A stretch of 64,000 nucleotides of DNA from Bacteroidota bacterium (lineage in GTDB: Bacteria; Bacteroidota; Bacteroidia; Chitinophagales; Chitinophagaceae): assembly GCA_029558715.1 (NCBI GenBank), contig JAKQEA010000078.1:33411-97410 (forward strand), written 5' to 3'. The notes beneath the pieces are model-generated. The model was not told where the DNA came from, made no database searches, and saw only the letters and a list, made by a program, of their open reading frames with translations. Below, one piece after another: positions 55,360 to 63,823 of this stretch (position 1 is its first letter; the number at the start of each line of letters is the position of its first letter). A program made the translations under genes and the position numbers.

Positions 55360-56522
55360 TTAACTTTAGATGAAAATTTTACGGATAAGATATTTGGTGT
55401 CCGCACCCCGGCTCTTATTTCTCCAGACGGAATAAACACACAGGATTTCAATTTTATGGCCGTAGTAGTAACAGGTGTATTAAATGGAATGGTACCAATA
55501 ATTTCCCATTTGTCATTTTTAATATTGTATAACAACACTTCTTTACTAAAACCAGGATGTTCAGCCTGTAGCTTATTTTTTTCCTCTGTAAGCAATTGCT
55601 TTTTTACCGGGTCTGTTTCAGCTTTTATCGCAGCTATCAACTTTTCTGTTTTATTAAATACAATTCCTTTATCCCCTCCGAACAGGAGAATATTTTTTTC
55701 ATTATGTATAATACCTGTTCCGGCACTTAACACAAAGGGCATTGCCTTTTTTTCTTCCCAACGATTTGAAGCTACATCATACACAAAAACATTGTTGTAT
55801 AGTGTACTTATGCCGTTGCTGTTTTTCTTTCTGCCGCCGCATAAATAAACTTTATCGCCTTTTTTACCCGAACTATGAGTTATTACTGTATGTGATACCG
55901 GTTTAGGAATATCTGCCAGCCTTTTCCAGCCTGCCGAAACATTATTTAAGTCAAGTGAAAGAAATTGGTTTGATGTATTTGCTGTGGTTTCACCTCCGGC
56001 TAAATAAACAGTATTGCCAATTATTGTGGCTGCCGCATTGGTAACCGGAAAGGGAAGTAATGGGAGTGTTTTGAAAAGCATTTCTTCCGTTTTTTCATCC
56101 CATATCATCAACCATACTTTATCGCTGATTCCTTTTTCGCTTTCGCCGCCTGCATACAAAACACCTTGTGTTGTATTGCAAGAAGCTGCGTAAGCAACAG
56201 GGTAAGGGAGTGAAAATGATTTGGGAAGCAGTTTTAATTTTTGCTGCTTCGCATTATAGACATGAATGGCAGTATGATATTTTTTTACGCCGCCCTGCCA
56301 GGGCATTGCATCAGGAAAGTTGGCGCCACCGGCAACAAACAACATATCCTTATATATGCTTGTGACCGGGCCTGCAACACCGAGTGCGGTTTGCTGACCG
56401 CTATCGGTAGGAAGCTCAGCAGCTATTTCCCATTTCATAGAAATGACGGTTGTTTTTTGTGCCAGAACAGGCGCAGTTAAAAACATGAATTTTGTAATTA
56501 TAAATGGCAAGTATTGGTTCAT
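55356..56522 (-). CDS. Kelch-type N-acetylneuraminate epimerase (NanM-like mutarotase)
   Basis: 388 residues with a signal peptide (PFIITKFMFLTAPVLAQ). Kelch repeats form a six-bladed propeller: MLFVAGGANFPDAMPWQGG, GVLYAGGESEKG, NTVYLAGGETTAN, KVYLCGGRKKNSNG, NILLFGGDKG. The GANFPDAMPWQGG block is typical of NanM. The enzyme speeds the change of alpha-N-acetylneuraminate, as freed by sialidase, to the beta form used by transporters. It acts in the periplasm. It lies 8 bases after the lyase gene and overlaps the MFS gene. Confidence 0.92.
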   Translation of the reverse strand: MNQYLPFIITKFMFLTAPVLAQKTTVISMKWEIAAELPTDSGQQTALGVAGPVTSIYKDMLFVAGGANFPDAMPWQGGVKKYHTAIHVYNAKQQKLKLLPKSFSLPYPVAYAASCNTTQGVLYAGGESEKGISDKVWLMIWDEKTEEMLFKTLPLLPFPVTNAAATIIGNTVYLAGGETTANTSNQFLSLDLNNVSAGWKRLADIPKPVSHTVITHSSGKKGDKVYLCGGRKKNSNGISTLYNNVFVYDVASNRWEEKKAMPFVLSAGTGIIHNEKNILLFGGDKGIVFNKTEKLIAAIKAETDPVKKQLLTEEKNKLQAEHPGFSKEVLLYNIKNDKWEIIGTIPFNTPVTTTAIKLKSCVFIPSGEIRAGVRTPNILSVKFSSKVK

Positions 56523-56530
56523 TTATTATA

Positions 56531-57469
56531 TCATATTTGAGCAACAGGTTTTTTAGAACAGAAATTACTGAACCCAAGTTGCTCTGTGCCCTTTTTAAAT
56601 AATTCAAACTCTGCGCTGCTCATATTTTTTACCGGCAGGCGAAATTCTCCACAATCTAAACCGATTAATTTCATATATGCTTTACCTGTTGCAATGCCCC
56701 CATATTTGCCAAGTAACCTTATCATATCAATTGATTGCTGTTGTAATAATTGGGCTTTTTGCAAATCACCATTATGGAAAGCATATATAAGATTATAGTA
56801 CAAAGGCGCTGCATAGTTAAAGGTACTGCCTACTGCTGCCTTTGTCCCTAATGATAAAGCAGGCAGCATATTTTCATCTCTACCCCATAGCATATCATAT
56901 TTTCCATTTTGAAAATGGATACAGGATAGAAAATCCATAAAATCTTCATGAGTATATTTTATTCCGGCAAAATTTTGCACTTTACCATCAATGGCTTTTA
57001 ATAAATCAAACATTGGAAAACCAACACCGGTTAATACAGGAATGTGGTAGTAATAAAAAGGCATATCTGGAACTATTGATGCTACTTCAGCACAACATTG
57101 AGCCAGCATTTCTACATTGGCCGGCTTAAAATAAAAAGGTGATGTAAAAGAGACCGCATTCAATCCAAATTCCCTGGCATGTAAGGCCAGTTCCTTACAG
57201 TCTGCAAGGCAGGTGCCGCCTAATAATGGCATGACAATAAAATCGGCATCTCCTTTTGCACAGGCAGCCCATGCTTCAGCTACGGCTTTCTTTTCAGTGA
57301 CTGACATTGAAATCCCCTCGCCGGTAGAGCCGCAGATAAAAGCTCCTTTTACGCCATTTGCTTTCAGCATTGCATAATAAGAAGGAATGAGTGATAAGTT
57401 TAATGAACCATCCTTATGCATCGGTGTAAATGGCGCAGCAATTAATCCTTGTAAATGTTGAGTTGCCAT
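56531..57469 (-). CDS. nanA: N-acetylneuraminate lyase (DapA family)
   Basis: 312 residues, cytoplasmic. The fold and site residues are those of the NAL/DHDPS family: GLIAAPFTPM, GSTGEG (48-53), FYYYHIP with the catalytic Tyr (about 141), and the Schiff-base Lys171 in GIKYTHEDF. GRDENMLPALSLG follows. Together with the surrounding genes this identifies the sialic acid aldolase (NanA; called NanL in Bacteroides), which splits Neu5Ac into ManNAc and pyruvate. It is the first catabolic gene after an intrinsic terminator that separates it from susD. Confidence 0.94.
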   Translation of the reverse strand: MATQHLQGLIAAPFTPMHKDGSLNLSLIPSYYAMLKANGVKGAFICGSTGEGISMSVTEKKAVAEAWAACAKGDADFIVMPLLGGTCLADCKELALHAREFGLNAVSFTSPFYFKPANVEMLAQCCAEVASIVPDMPFYYYHIPVLTGVGFPMFDLLKAIDGKVQNFAGIKYTHEDFMDFLSCIHFQNGKYDMLWGRDENMLPALSLGTKAAVGSTFNYAAPLYYNLIYAFHNGDLQKAQLLQQQSIDMIRLLGKYGGIATGKAYMKLIGLDCGEFRLPVKNMSSAEFELFKKGTEQLGFSNFCSKKPVAQI

Positions 57470-57509
57470 ATAATATTATATTGAAAGTAACATACTAATA
57501 TAGAATTAG

Positions 57510-57540
57510 AAAAAAAACCGGGAGCAAGACTACTCCCGGT
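57510..57540 (-). terminator. Strong intrinsic terminator between susD and the lyase gene
   Basis: ACCGGGAG (57517-57524) and CTCCCGGT (57533-57540) are perfect complements with an 8-base loop. On the minus strand the hairpin is followed at once by a run of eight T (57517-57510). It lies 50 bases after the susD stop and 41 bases before the lyase start, so part of the transcription from the susC promoter should end here. Confidence 0.85.
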
Positions 57541-57589
57541 GATTGCTTGCTAACTGCTTATGCTTTTGAGAAAGCTTTGTTATAATATA

Positions 57590-59125
57590 TTAAAATGCCG
57601 GATAACCTGGTGTTTGAACCAGTGCCCTGTTATTCGTAAGCGAATTTCTGTCAATTGGCCAAAGAACTTTATATGCTTCGCTGGGCAAAACAGCTGTGTT
57701 GGCAAACACATAACTATCCCCAAATCTTCTCAGGTCAAGCCATCTTTTGCCTTCAAAAATAAATTCGTATAACCGTTCTTGTAGCAGTGATTGCTTAGCA
57801 TCTGCATCAATTGCCTGGTTAGGGAATCCATGCACACCTGCTACATAATTGGCACCCAAACCCCTGGCCCTTACCAAATTAATTTCCGCTGCCGGGCTTT
57901 GACCTAATAAAACTTTTGCTTCTGCTTTTAATAATAAGAGATCAGCAAAGCGGTAAATAGGAAAATCATTGGTGTACACCCTAGAACCAAGATTTTGCTC
58001 ACCTTCGTATTTTTTTACAAAACATCCAACAATAACATATACACCGGCTGAAGGACTGTTATAAGCAGGTTGAATAGTAAACCATTTCCTGCTATCCAGA
58101 TCATTAAATTTTCTGAAAGTAGAGACCGGAATAGGCGCCCTTAATAAACCGCTCCAGTTATCCTGTGTAACATTGAATCTTCTATTACCTAATGAGTCAT
58201 AATAGTTCGCTAACAATGCAGTTTGCGGGTAAAAAGTGCTTGCAAATGGCAACGAATTTTCGTTGAGTCCATTACGGATAGCAAAAATAATCTCGCTGTT
58301 ACCTTTATTATTTGAAGCGAATACATTTGCGAAGTTTGATTGAAGCGTCAGCGCAGAAACATTTGTTTGAATATCAGTCAACGCATTCACTGCAGTTGTG
58401 GCATCGGTAGTACCTCCGCCGCGATGGGCCGTCCATAAAAACACTTCGGCCTTTAGCATTTGTGTAGCGGCTTTTGACCAATATGATTTTGTGTTTCTAA
58501 AACTATAATCTGACCCATAACTGGTAAGAGAATTTTCAATATCAGCTTTTATTAAAGTCATAACATCCGCAGCAGGTGAGGCAGGTTTAGACAAGTTGGA
58601 AACATCAAGGGAGGTTATCGGGTCTGTCTGGATTACGACATCACCCCATGCCCTTGTCATTTGAAAATAATAGAAAGCCCTCATACCATATGCTAAACCG
58701 AGATAATAATTTTTATTTGCAGTTGTTACAACAGTGGTATTGTTTAATTTATCTATTAGTAAATTTAATTGTACAATGTTGCTGTAAAAGCCCCCGAAAT
58801 TGCTGACACCTGGGGCATCAAGAGTAAGTGTTTGTTGCCAAAACCTCTCTAAGCCCTGTGTAGCTTCGCCGGAAAAAGTACCTGCAGAGCCCGGTTCGGT
58901 CCCAAAAATATCTGAACGTAATTCCCCTAATGCCTGGAATGATGATGTGTGCCCCCTGAAACGGGAATGAATGCCAGAAACAAAAGCATCAAACTGTTCG
59001 GCGGTTTGCCAGAAATTTGCATCACTGATGCTGCTTACTGGCGCTAAATCCAATTTCTTATTACAAGAGCCTGCTAAAATTATAACCCCTGCGCTTAACA
59101 AAATATATTTAAATATTTTTTTCAT
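57590..59125 (-). CDS. SusD/RagB-family glycan-binding lipoprotein
   Basis: About 511 residues from MKKIFKYILLSAGVIILAGSC, a lipoprotein signal with lipobox LAGSC; an ATG three codons upstream (59134) is an alternative. SusD hallmarks: ISDANFWQTAEQFDAFVSG, AYGMRAFYYFQMTRAWGDV, a TPR-like helical core, the late loop FPIYRFADLLLLKAEA and the end LQERLYEFIFEGKRWLDLRRFG. It binds glycans at the outer face and caps the SusC channel. It lies 10 bases after susC, upstream of the terminator. Confidence 0.95.
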   Translation of the reverse strand: MKKIFKYILLSAGVIILAGSCNKKLDLAPVSSISDANFWQTAEQFDAFVSGIHSRFRGHTSSFQALGELRSDIFGTEPGSAGTFSGEATQGLERFWQQTLTLDAPGVSNFGGFYSNIVQLNLLIDKLNNTTVVTTANKNYYLGLAYGMRAFYYFQMTRAWGDVVIQTDPITSLDVSNLSKPASPAADVMTLIKADIENSLTSYGSDYSFRNTKSYWSKAATQMLKAEVFLWTAHRGGGTTDATTAVNALTDIQTNVSALTLQSNFANVFASNNKGNSEIIFAIRNGLNENSLPFASTFYPQTALLANYYDSLGNRRFNVTQDNWSGLLRAPIPVSTFRKFNDLDSRKWFTIQPAYNSPSAGVYVIVGCFVKKYEGEQNLGSRVYTNDFPIYRFADLLLLKAEAKVLLGQSPAAEINLVRARGLGANYVAGVHGFPNQAIDADAKQSLLQERLYEFIFEGKRWLDLRRFGDSYVFANTAVLPSEAYKVLWPIDRNSLTNNRALVQTPGYPAF

Positions 59126-59144
59126 GATTGTCATTTTTTGAATT

Positions 59145-62100
59145 TTAGAATGTTACCTGTACACCTAGCACATACGATTTTGGTGTTGGATAATTGCCAG
59201 CAAAAATTCCATTTCCTTTCGGTTCCGGAGAATTACCGCTGAATTTGGTGATGTAAAAAAGGTTATTGGCATTGAAATAAACCCGGGCATTATTCAATAT
59301 TCTTGTTTTTGACAATAACTCTTTTCCAAAGTCATACGAGAGTGTTATTTCCCGGCAGGCCAAATAATCTCCTTTTTCATAAAAATTTGAGTTATTACCT
59401 TGCAGTACTGATCCGGCATTATTGCCACGGGTCAGGTTCTTCTTTCCATTGGGGGCGCCTACCTGATCGGCCCAATAAACTTTTGGTATATCGTTTCTTG
59501 AATTATCACCTGAAAACCCTTGTTTCGTTAGCTCCAGGAAATTAAATGTACCCTGGTAATTACCAAGTACCCTTGCAACAAGATCATTATATAACATATG
59601 CCCCACAGCAAAATCAAAACGGGTGTAAAATGAAAATCTTTTATAGGAAACTGTTGTAGAAAATCCCCCTGTAAATTTTGGATTTATATTTCCTATATAT
59701 ACCTGGTCTCGTGAATCAATTGTATCGTTATTATCTACATCCATCCAGTTAACATCTCCAGGGGTAATTTTTCCACCTCCAAATGTCACTCCGGGTCCGC
59801 TAATGTTGCCGACAATATCACGCCTTGTATTGGCAACTTTTGAAATTTCTGCATCACTTTGAAAAATGGATAATTGTTTATAAGCATATATTGCACCAAG
59901 TGGCTGCCCTTCCTGAATGCCGCTAACCCAGATTACTTTTCCCTGGCTTGCATCATAAATCTGGAAACCTCCCTGCCTGTTATTTTCATTTCCGTTAAAT
60001 GGCAGTTTTAAAACTTTATTTTTTACAAAAGAAATATTGGCGCCTGCATCTATATTAAACCCACTTTTTGATTTCAGGATATTTGCATTTACCGTAAATT
60101 CATAGCCTTTATTCTGGAATGACCCAAGATTTGTTCTGAGAGAACTAAAACCTACATAGCTAGGTAGCGTTAGATTTGTCAACAGGTCACTTGTTTCCCT
60201 ATTGTAGTAATCAAATATTAAAGTGATCCTGTTTTTTAAAAGCCCAACATCCAATCCAACATCTGTTGTTGTACTTTTTTCCCATCTTAATCCACTATTT
60301 ATAATACCGGTATTTAAAAACCCAAGGCTGCCATTATAATTTCCCTGGCTGCCATATGAACCCTGTACTTCATAATCCCCGATACCGGCTACGTTACCAT
60401 TAACACCATAACTTATACGTGGCTTTAAAGTAGATATAACATTTGCAATTGAACTTGTTTCAAAAAACTTTTCATTATGAACATTCCATCCTGCTGATAA
60501 GCCTGGGAAAAAACCCCAACGGTTATCTTTTGCTAAGCTGGAAATACCATCTGACCTATACGTTAATGTCAGCAAATAGCGTTGATCATAGTTATAATTT
60601 ACCCTTCCAAAATGTGATATGATACGGTATTCAGATTTAGAACTGAAATTACTACCTGCAGTAAAAACGGTTGATGCATTTACTGTAGGTATATCATCTG
60701 TTGGTGCACCCGTTCCCGAAACCTGGGCATTTAGCGATCTTTGTCCAAATGATTCAGACCCCAACATGGCGTCAACATTGTGTTTATCTCCTATGCGTTT
60801 GCTATAATTGATAATTGCGTTATACTGTTGCTGTACAGTTCTGCTTTGTGACCATGTGGCCGGTCTTGAAGTATTAAAAACCTGAGGGTTTGCATAAATC
60901 TGTGTATAGGTTTGAGTTGCTTTTGTAAAAGATTCATTTATGGCCTGAAACATATAAATATTGCCTGATACTTTTACATAAAGGTCTTTTAGAATATCGT
61001 ATTTCAACGATGCATTACCCGTAACCCTGTTCACTTCATTTTTTCTGAAATTTTTATCAAGCCAATATAGCGGGTTACCATCGGTAATTCCATTACCCGG
61101 ATTGGGCTTTGTTTTTGCAGAATCCAACCAGGGGTTCATCGTTGGCCATACGGATACATTTCGGTATAAGGTATTCACATCACCACCCAACAACCCGAAA
61201 CCAGTAGCGGTGGAAAAAGTGGCTCCGGTACTTATTTCCAGGTTGGGTTTTATTTTATATGACCCATTGATATTTCCAGAATACCGTTTGTAATCTGAAC
61301 CTACGATTACACCTTCTTCATTAAAATAATCAAAACTTGCAAAATATTTTCCACGGTCATTTCCTCCAACTACGTTTACATAATGATCATTGGTATTTGT
61401 ATTTCGAAAAAGTATATCCTTAATCTCCCCACCATGGTCTTTAAAAATTATTGTTCCGCCATATGGGTCGCCAACGGTGTCCCACCCTGCCTGTAACAGG
61501 AAAGAAGTTGATGCATCAAAACGTCTGATATCAAACAGGGCCAGATCTGCAACTCCTGTCGAAAGTCCAAATCCCCTTTGTGAATTCACCTGGGCTAAAG
61601 TTCTTTGTGAATTAAAATGGCCAAGTCTCCCATAATAAACATAATCTTTTGCATTCATGTACTCATAATCCGGACGGTCTGTATTATAACCACGGACATA
61701 TTTATACGAAACTTCTGCTTTGCCTGCTTTACCCTGTTTAGTAGTGATGAGGATAACGCCATTATTTGCCCTGGCTCCATATATCGCAGTCGAAGCCGCA
61801 TCCTTCAATAACTCGATAGATGCAATATCATCAGTCGGAATATCATTAAATGATCTTACAATTCCATCCACAACTACAAGTGGTGAACCCGGACTGTTAA
61901 TAGAAGCACCCCCTCTCAATAAGATTGATGGGGAAGCACCAGGCGCACCAGTGGTGTTTACGACTGTAAGACCAGCGACTGAGCCTTGCAAGGCGGTACC
62001 CACATTTGACCGGGGTGCACTTGCCAGAACTTCTTTATCTAATTTTCCAATTGCGCTGGTAATGTTTCTTCTTGACTGTGTGCCATACCCGACAACAACA

Positions 62101-62420
62101 ACTTCACCCAGATTAGATGCTTCCGTTTTCATAGAAAGAGAAACATTGTATGAAGTGCCGACAGTTACTTCCTGAGAAGTAAATCCTATAAATGAAAAAA
62201 CTAATACATCTCCCTGCGATGCATCAATGGAAAATTCACCATTGGCGTTTGTTTGTGTACCACCGGTTTTACCTTTTATCGTAATGCTCACTCCCGAAAG
62301 CGGTTTGCTATCCTCTTCGGAAATAATTTTACCAGAAATTTTTTGAACTTGCGACCAAATAGTTGCAGAGATAAGAAAGCAAGCACTAAGTAGCCAAACT
62401 TTCAAATAAGCAGATTTCAT
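59145..62420 (-). CDS. SusC/RagA-family TonB-dependent outer-membrane transporter
   Basis: 1091 residues from ATG 62420, which opens a good signal peptide (YLKVWLLSACFLISATIWSQ); an ATG at 62456 lies inside the operator palindrome and is rejected. Order: carboxypeptidase-regulatory-like domain (SGKIISEEDSKPLSGVSI), plug (RRNITSAIGKLDKEVL, ILLRGGASINSPGSPLVVVD, VEVVVVGYGTQ-like box, IYGARANNGVILITTKQGK), then a 22-strand barrel ending in SYVLGVQVTF. It imports glycans with SusD using TonB energy. Given the operon, its likely cargo is sialylated or HexNAc-containing oligosaccharide, which is inferred. Confidence 0.95.
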   Translation of the reverse strand: MKSAYLKVWLLSACFLISATIWSQVQKISGKIISEEDSKPLSGVSITIKGKTGGTQTNANGEFSIDASQGDVLVFSFIGFTSQEVTVGTSYNVSLSMKTEASNLGEVVVVGYGTQSRRNITSAIGKLDKEVLASAPRSNVGTALQGSVAGLTVVNTTGAPGASPSILLRGGASINSPGSPLVVVDGIVRSFNDIPTDDIASIELLKDAASTAIYGARANNGVILITTKQGKAGKAEVSYKYVRGYNTDRPDYEYMNAKDYVYYGRLGHFNSQRTLAQVNSQRGFGLSTGVADLALFDIRRFDASTSFLLQAGWDTVGDPYGGTIIFKDHGGEIKDILFRNTNTNDHYVNVVGGNDRGKYFASFDYFNEEGVIVGSDYKRYSGNINGSYKIKPNLEISTGATFSTATGFGLLGGDVNTLYRNVSVWPTMNPWLDSAKTKPNPGNGITDGNPLYWLDKNFRKNEVNRVTGNASLKYDILKDLYVKVSGNIYMFQAINESFTKATQTYTQIYANPQVFNTSRPATWSQSRTVQQQYNAIINYSKRIGDKHNVDAMLGSESFGQRSLNAQVSGTGAPTDDIPTVNASTVFTAGSNFSSKSEYRIISHFGRVNYNYDQRYLLTLTYRSDGISSLAKDNRWGFFPGLSAGWNVHNEKFFETSSIANVISTLKPRISYGVNGNVAGIGDYEVQGSYGSQGNYNGSLGFLNTGIINSGLRWEKSTTTDVGLDVGLLKNRITLIFDYYNRETSDLLTNLTLPSYVGFSSLRTNLGSFQNKGYEFTVNANILKSKSGFNIDAGANISFVKNKVLKLPFNGNENNRQGGFQIYDASQGKVIWVSGIQEGQPLGAIYAYKQLSIFQSDAEISKVANTRRDIVGNISGPGVTFGGGKITPGDVNWMDVDNNDTIDSRDQVYIGNINPKFTGGFSTTVSYKRFSFYTRFDFAVGHMLYNDLVARVLGNYQGTFNFLELTKQGFSGDNSRNDIPKVYWADQVGAPNGKKNLTRGNNAGSVLQGNNSNFYEKGDYLACREITLSYDFGKELLSKTRILNNARVYFNANNLFYITKFSGNSPEPKGNGIFAGNYPTPKSYVLGVQVTF

Positions 62421-62441
62421 GATTAGCAATTTTATTTTATG

Positions 62442-62460
62442 TATTATGTATGACATAATA
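62442..62460. promoter_or_regulatory. 19-bp palindrome, candidate operator for the GntR/FadR regulator
   Basis: TATTATGT (62442-62449), spacer ATG, ACATAATA (62453-62460): a perfect 8-bp inverted repeat. Its core GT-N3-AC matches the half-site spacing of FadR-subfamily GntR operators. It overlaps the -7 element of the susC promoter and lies within the leader ahead of the susC start, so binding would block transcription. Assignment to the adjacent regulator is inferred. Confidence 0.6.
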
Positions 62461-62487
62461 AAAATATGATTATTTTTGATTCCACAA
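62459..62487 (-). promoter_or_regulatory. Candidate susC promoter
   Basis: On the minus strand TTG (62487-62485), an 18-base spacer and TATTTTTA (62466-62459) match the Bacteroidota -33/-7 pattern with one change in the last base of the -7 box. It lies about 40 bases upstream of the susC start, and its -7 box touches the 19-bp palindrome. Confidence 0.5.
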
Positions 62488-62586
62488 CATTTTCCAAAAA
62501 AAATTGGCGAAACGATTGCGTAAAACTGATATAGCTATACTAACCTTAAAAAGTGCTTACTTAGCTTTATAATAAGTTATACAATA

Positions 62587-63294
62587 ATGAACCTTTCAGC
62601 ATTAAAAAATAGTCTTAAGTCTGTAGACACCAGCTCGTTGGTAGATAAAGTTGAAGCCAACCTGGTTGAATTACTACAACATAGCAAGCTTAAAATTGGG
62701 GACTCAATACCAAAAGAAATAGAGTTGGCTGAAACATTAGGTGTCAGCAGAACTGTTATTCGGGAAGCCCTTCTCCGTCTGCGAATGATGGGTCTGATTG
62801 AATCTAAAAAGAAAAAGGGGGCTGTAATTACCAGCCCTGACCTGTTTGGAATAATGAGTAAGAGTATGAACCCACATATTCTCGACCAAGAAACGCTTAA
62901 AGAGATATTTGAAATACGATTAGTACTTGAAATTGGAATGGCAGATCTTCTGTATCACCGTATTACTAAAGAAGATATTGCAGAATTAAAAAAAATTGTC
63001 AGTAACGAACCTCCTGCCGCTCAATATCACTTATTTAATATAGAACATGAAATAACTTTTCATGGTAAACTTTATGAGATAACAGGTAATAAAACCATGA
63101 AAAAATTCCAGAAAATGCTATTGCCTGTTTTTGATTATGTACACAACAGCGGTTTGCTGAAGAAACAACCTAAATTAAAAACCTTTGTGTCACATAAAGA
63201 ATTAGTGAAAATACTTGAAAAGGGTACCCCCGAAGAATTCAGAAACGGTATGCGTAATCATCTGGAGAATCACTTTGCCAGGCTGTTTGAATGA
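62587..63294 (+). CDS. FadR-subfamily GntR transcriptional regulator
   Basis: 235 residues. An N-terminal winged helix-turn-helix (~20-85) shows KLKIGDSIPKEIELAETLG, VSRTVIREALLRLRMMGLIE and the wing KKKKGAVITSP. A C-terminal all-helical FCD ligand domain follows (EIRLVLEIGMADLLYH; EHEITFHGKLYEITGN; SHKELVKILEKG), with the Asp/His positions that hold a metal in many members. It is divergent from susC across 166 bases (130 to the upstream ATG). It is the natural candidate for control of the sialoglycan operon, probably as a repressor released by a sialic acid pathway metabolite; the effector is not known. Confidence 0.92.
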   Translation: MNLSALKNSLKSVDTSSLVDKVEANLVELLQHSKLKIGDSIPKEIELAETLGVSRTVIREALLRLRMMGLIESKKKKGAVITSPDLFGIMSKSMNPHILDQETLKEIFEIRLVLEIGMADLLYHRITKEDIAELKKIVSNEPPAAQYHLFNIEHEITFHGKLYEITGNKTMKKFQKMLLPVFDYVHNSGLLKKQPKLKTFVSHKELVKILEKGTPEEFRNGMRNHLENHFARLFE

Positions 63295-63823
63295 AAACTT
63301 TACTTCTTCATAGAAAAGAATCTACCTCTTCCTTTTATTAAACATCATATAATACCTCGCTGAAAAAATTCCTTTGATTGAGGTTTACAACTTCCTCAAC
63401 AACTATTCACCAACTTTAGCCGAAGGCCAAATTTATTAGTCAAATCAGATGTCTGGTATTACTTTATGCCGGAGAATAATCAACCAAACTTACCATATTG
63501 TTACCAGAGAATTTGGGTAACAACCGGGCAACAAAATGTCTAAAAAAAGAGCAATCAGGGGGAAAACAAAACAAGAAACAATAAGACAAATAGTTCAAAA
63601 TCAACCAAAAGTAAGTGCAGGGCAAACAAAAGAAAATGATCTATTTTCCAATACAAAAATTAGAGTTCCCTTTACTATCAGGCACTTACAATAGTTGGGC
63701 ACCAAATAGACAACAAAGGCGACTAAAACAAGTGCAAGGGCACAACAAAGAAAGGAAAAAATGTTGTTGAGTTAAGAGTGTGCTGTTCCTTATCATAAGC
63801 AAAAGCAAAGATAAGGTTACAAC
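63295..63823. other. Non-coding tract with a degenerate GGGCA-AACAAA motif
   Basis: No frame of gene length is visible on either strand. From about 63530 to 63770 the plus strand is A/C-rich and poor in T. Four related words occur: CGGGCAACAAA (63525-63535), AGGGCAAACAAA (63619-63630), TGGGCACCAAA (63696-63706) and AGGGCACAACAAAG (63737-63750). The first occurs exactly again at 41640-41650, just past the other end of the operon. No tRNA, hairpin-rich RNA or mobile-element end was recognised. Confidence 0.5.
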
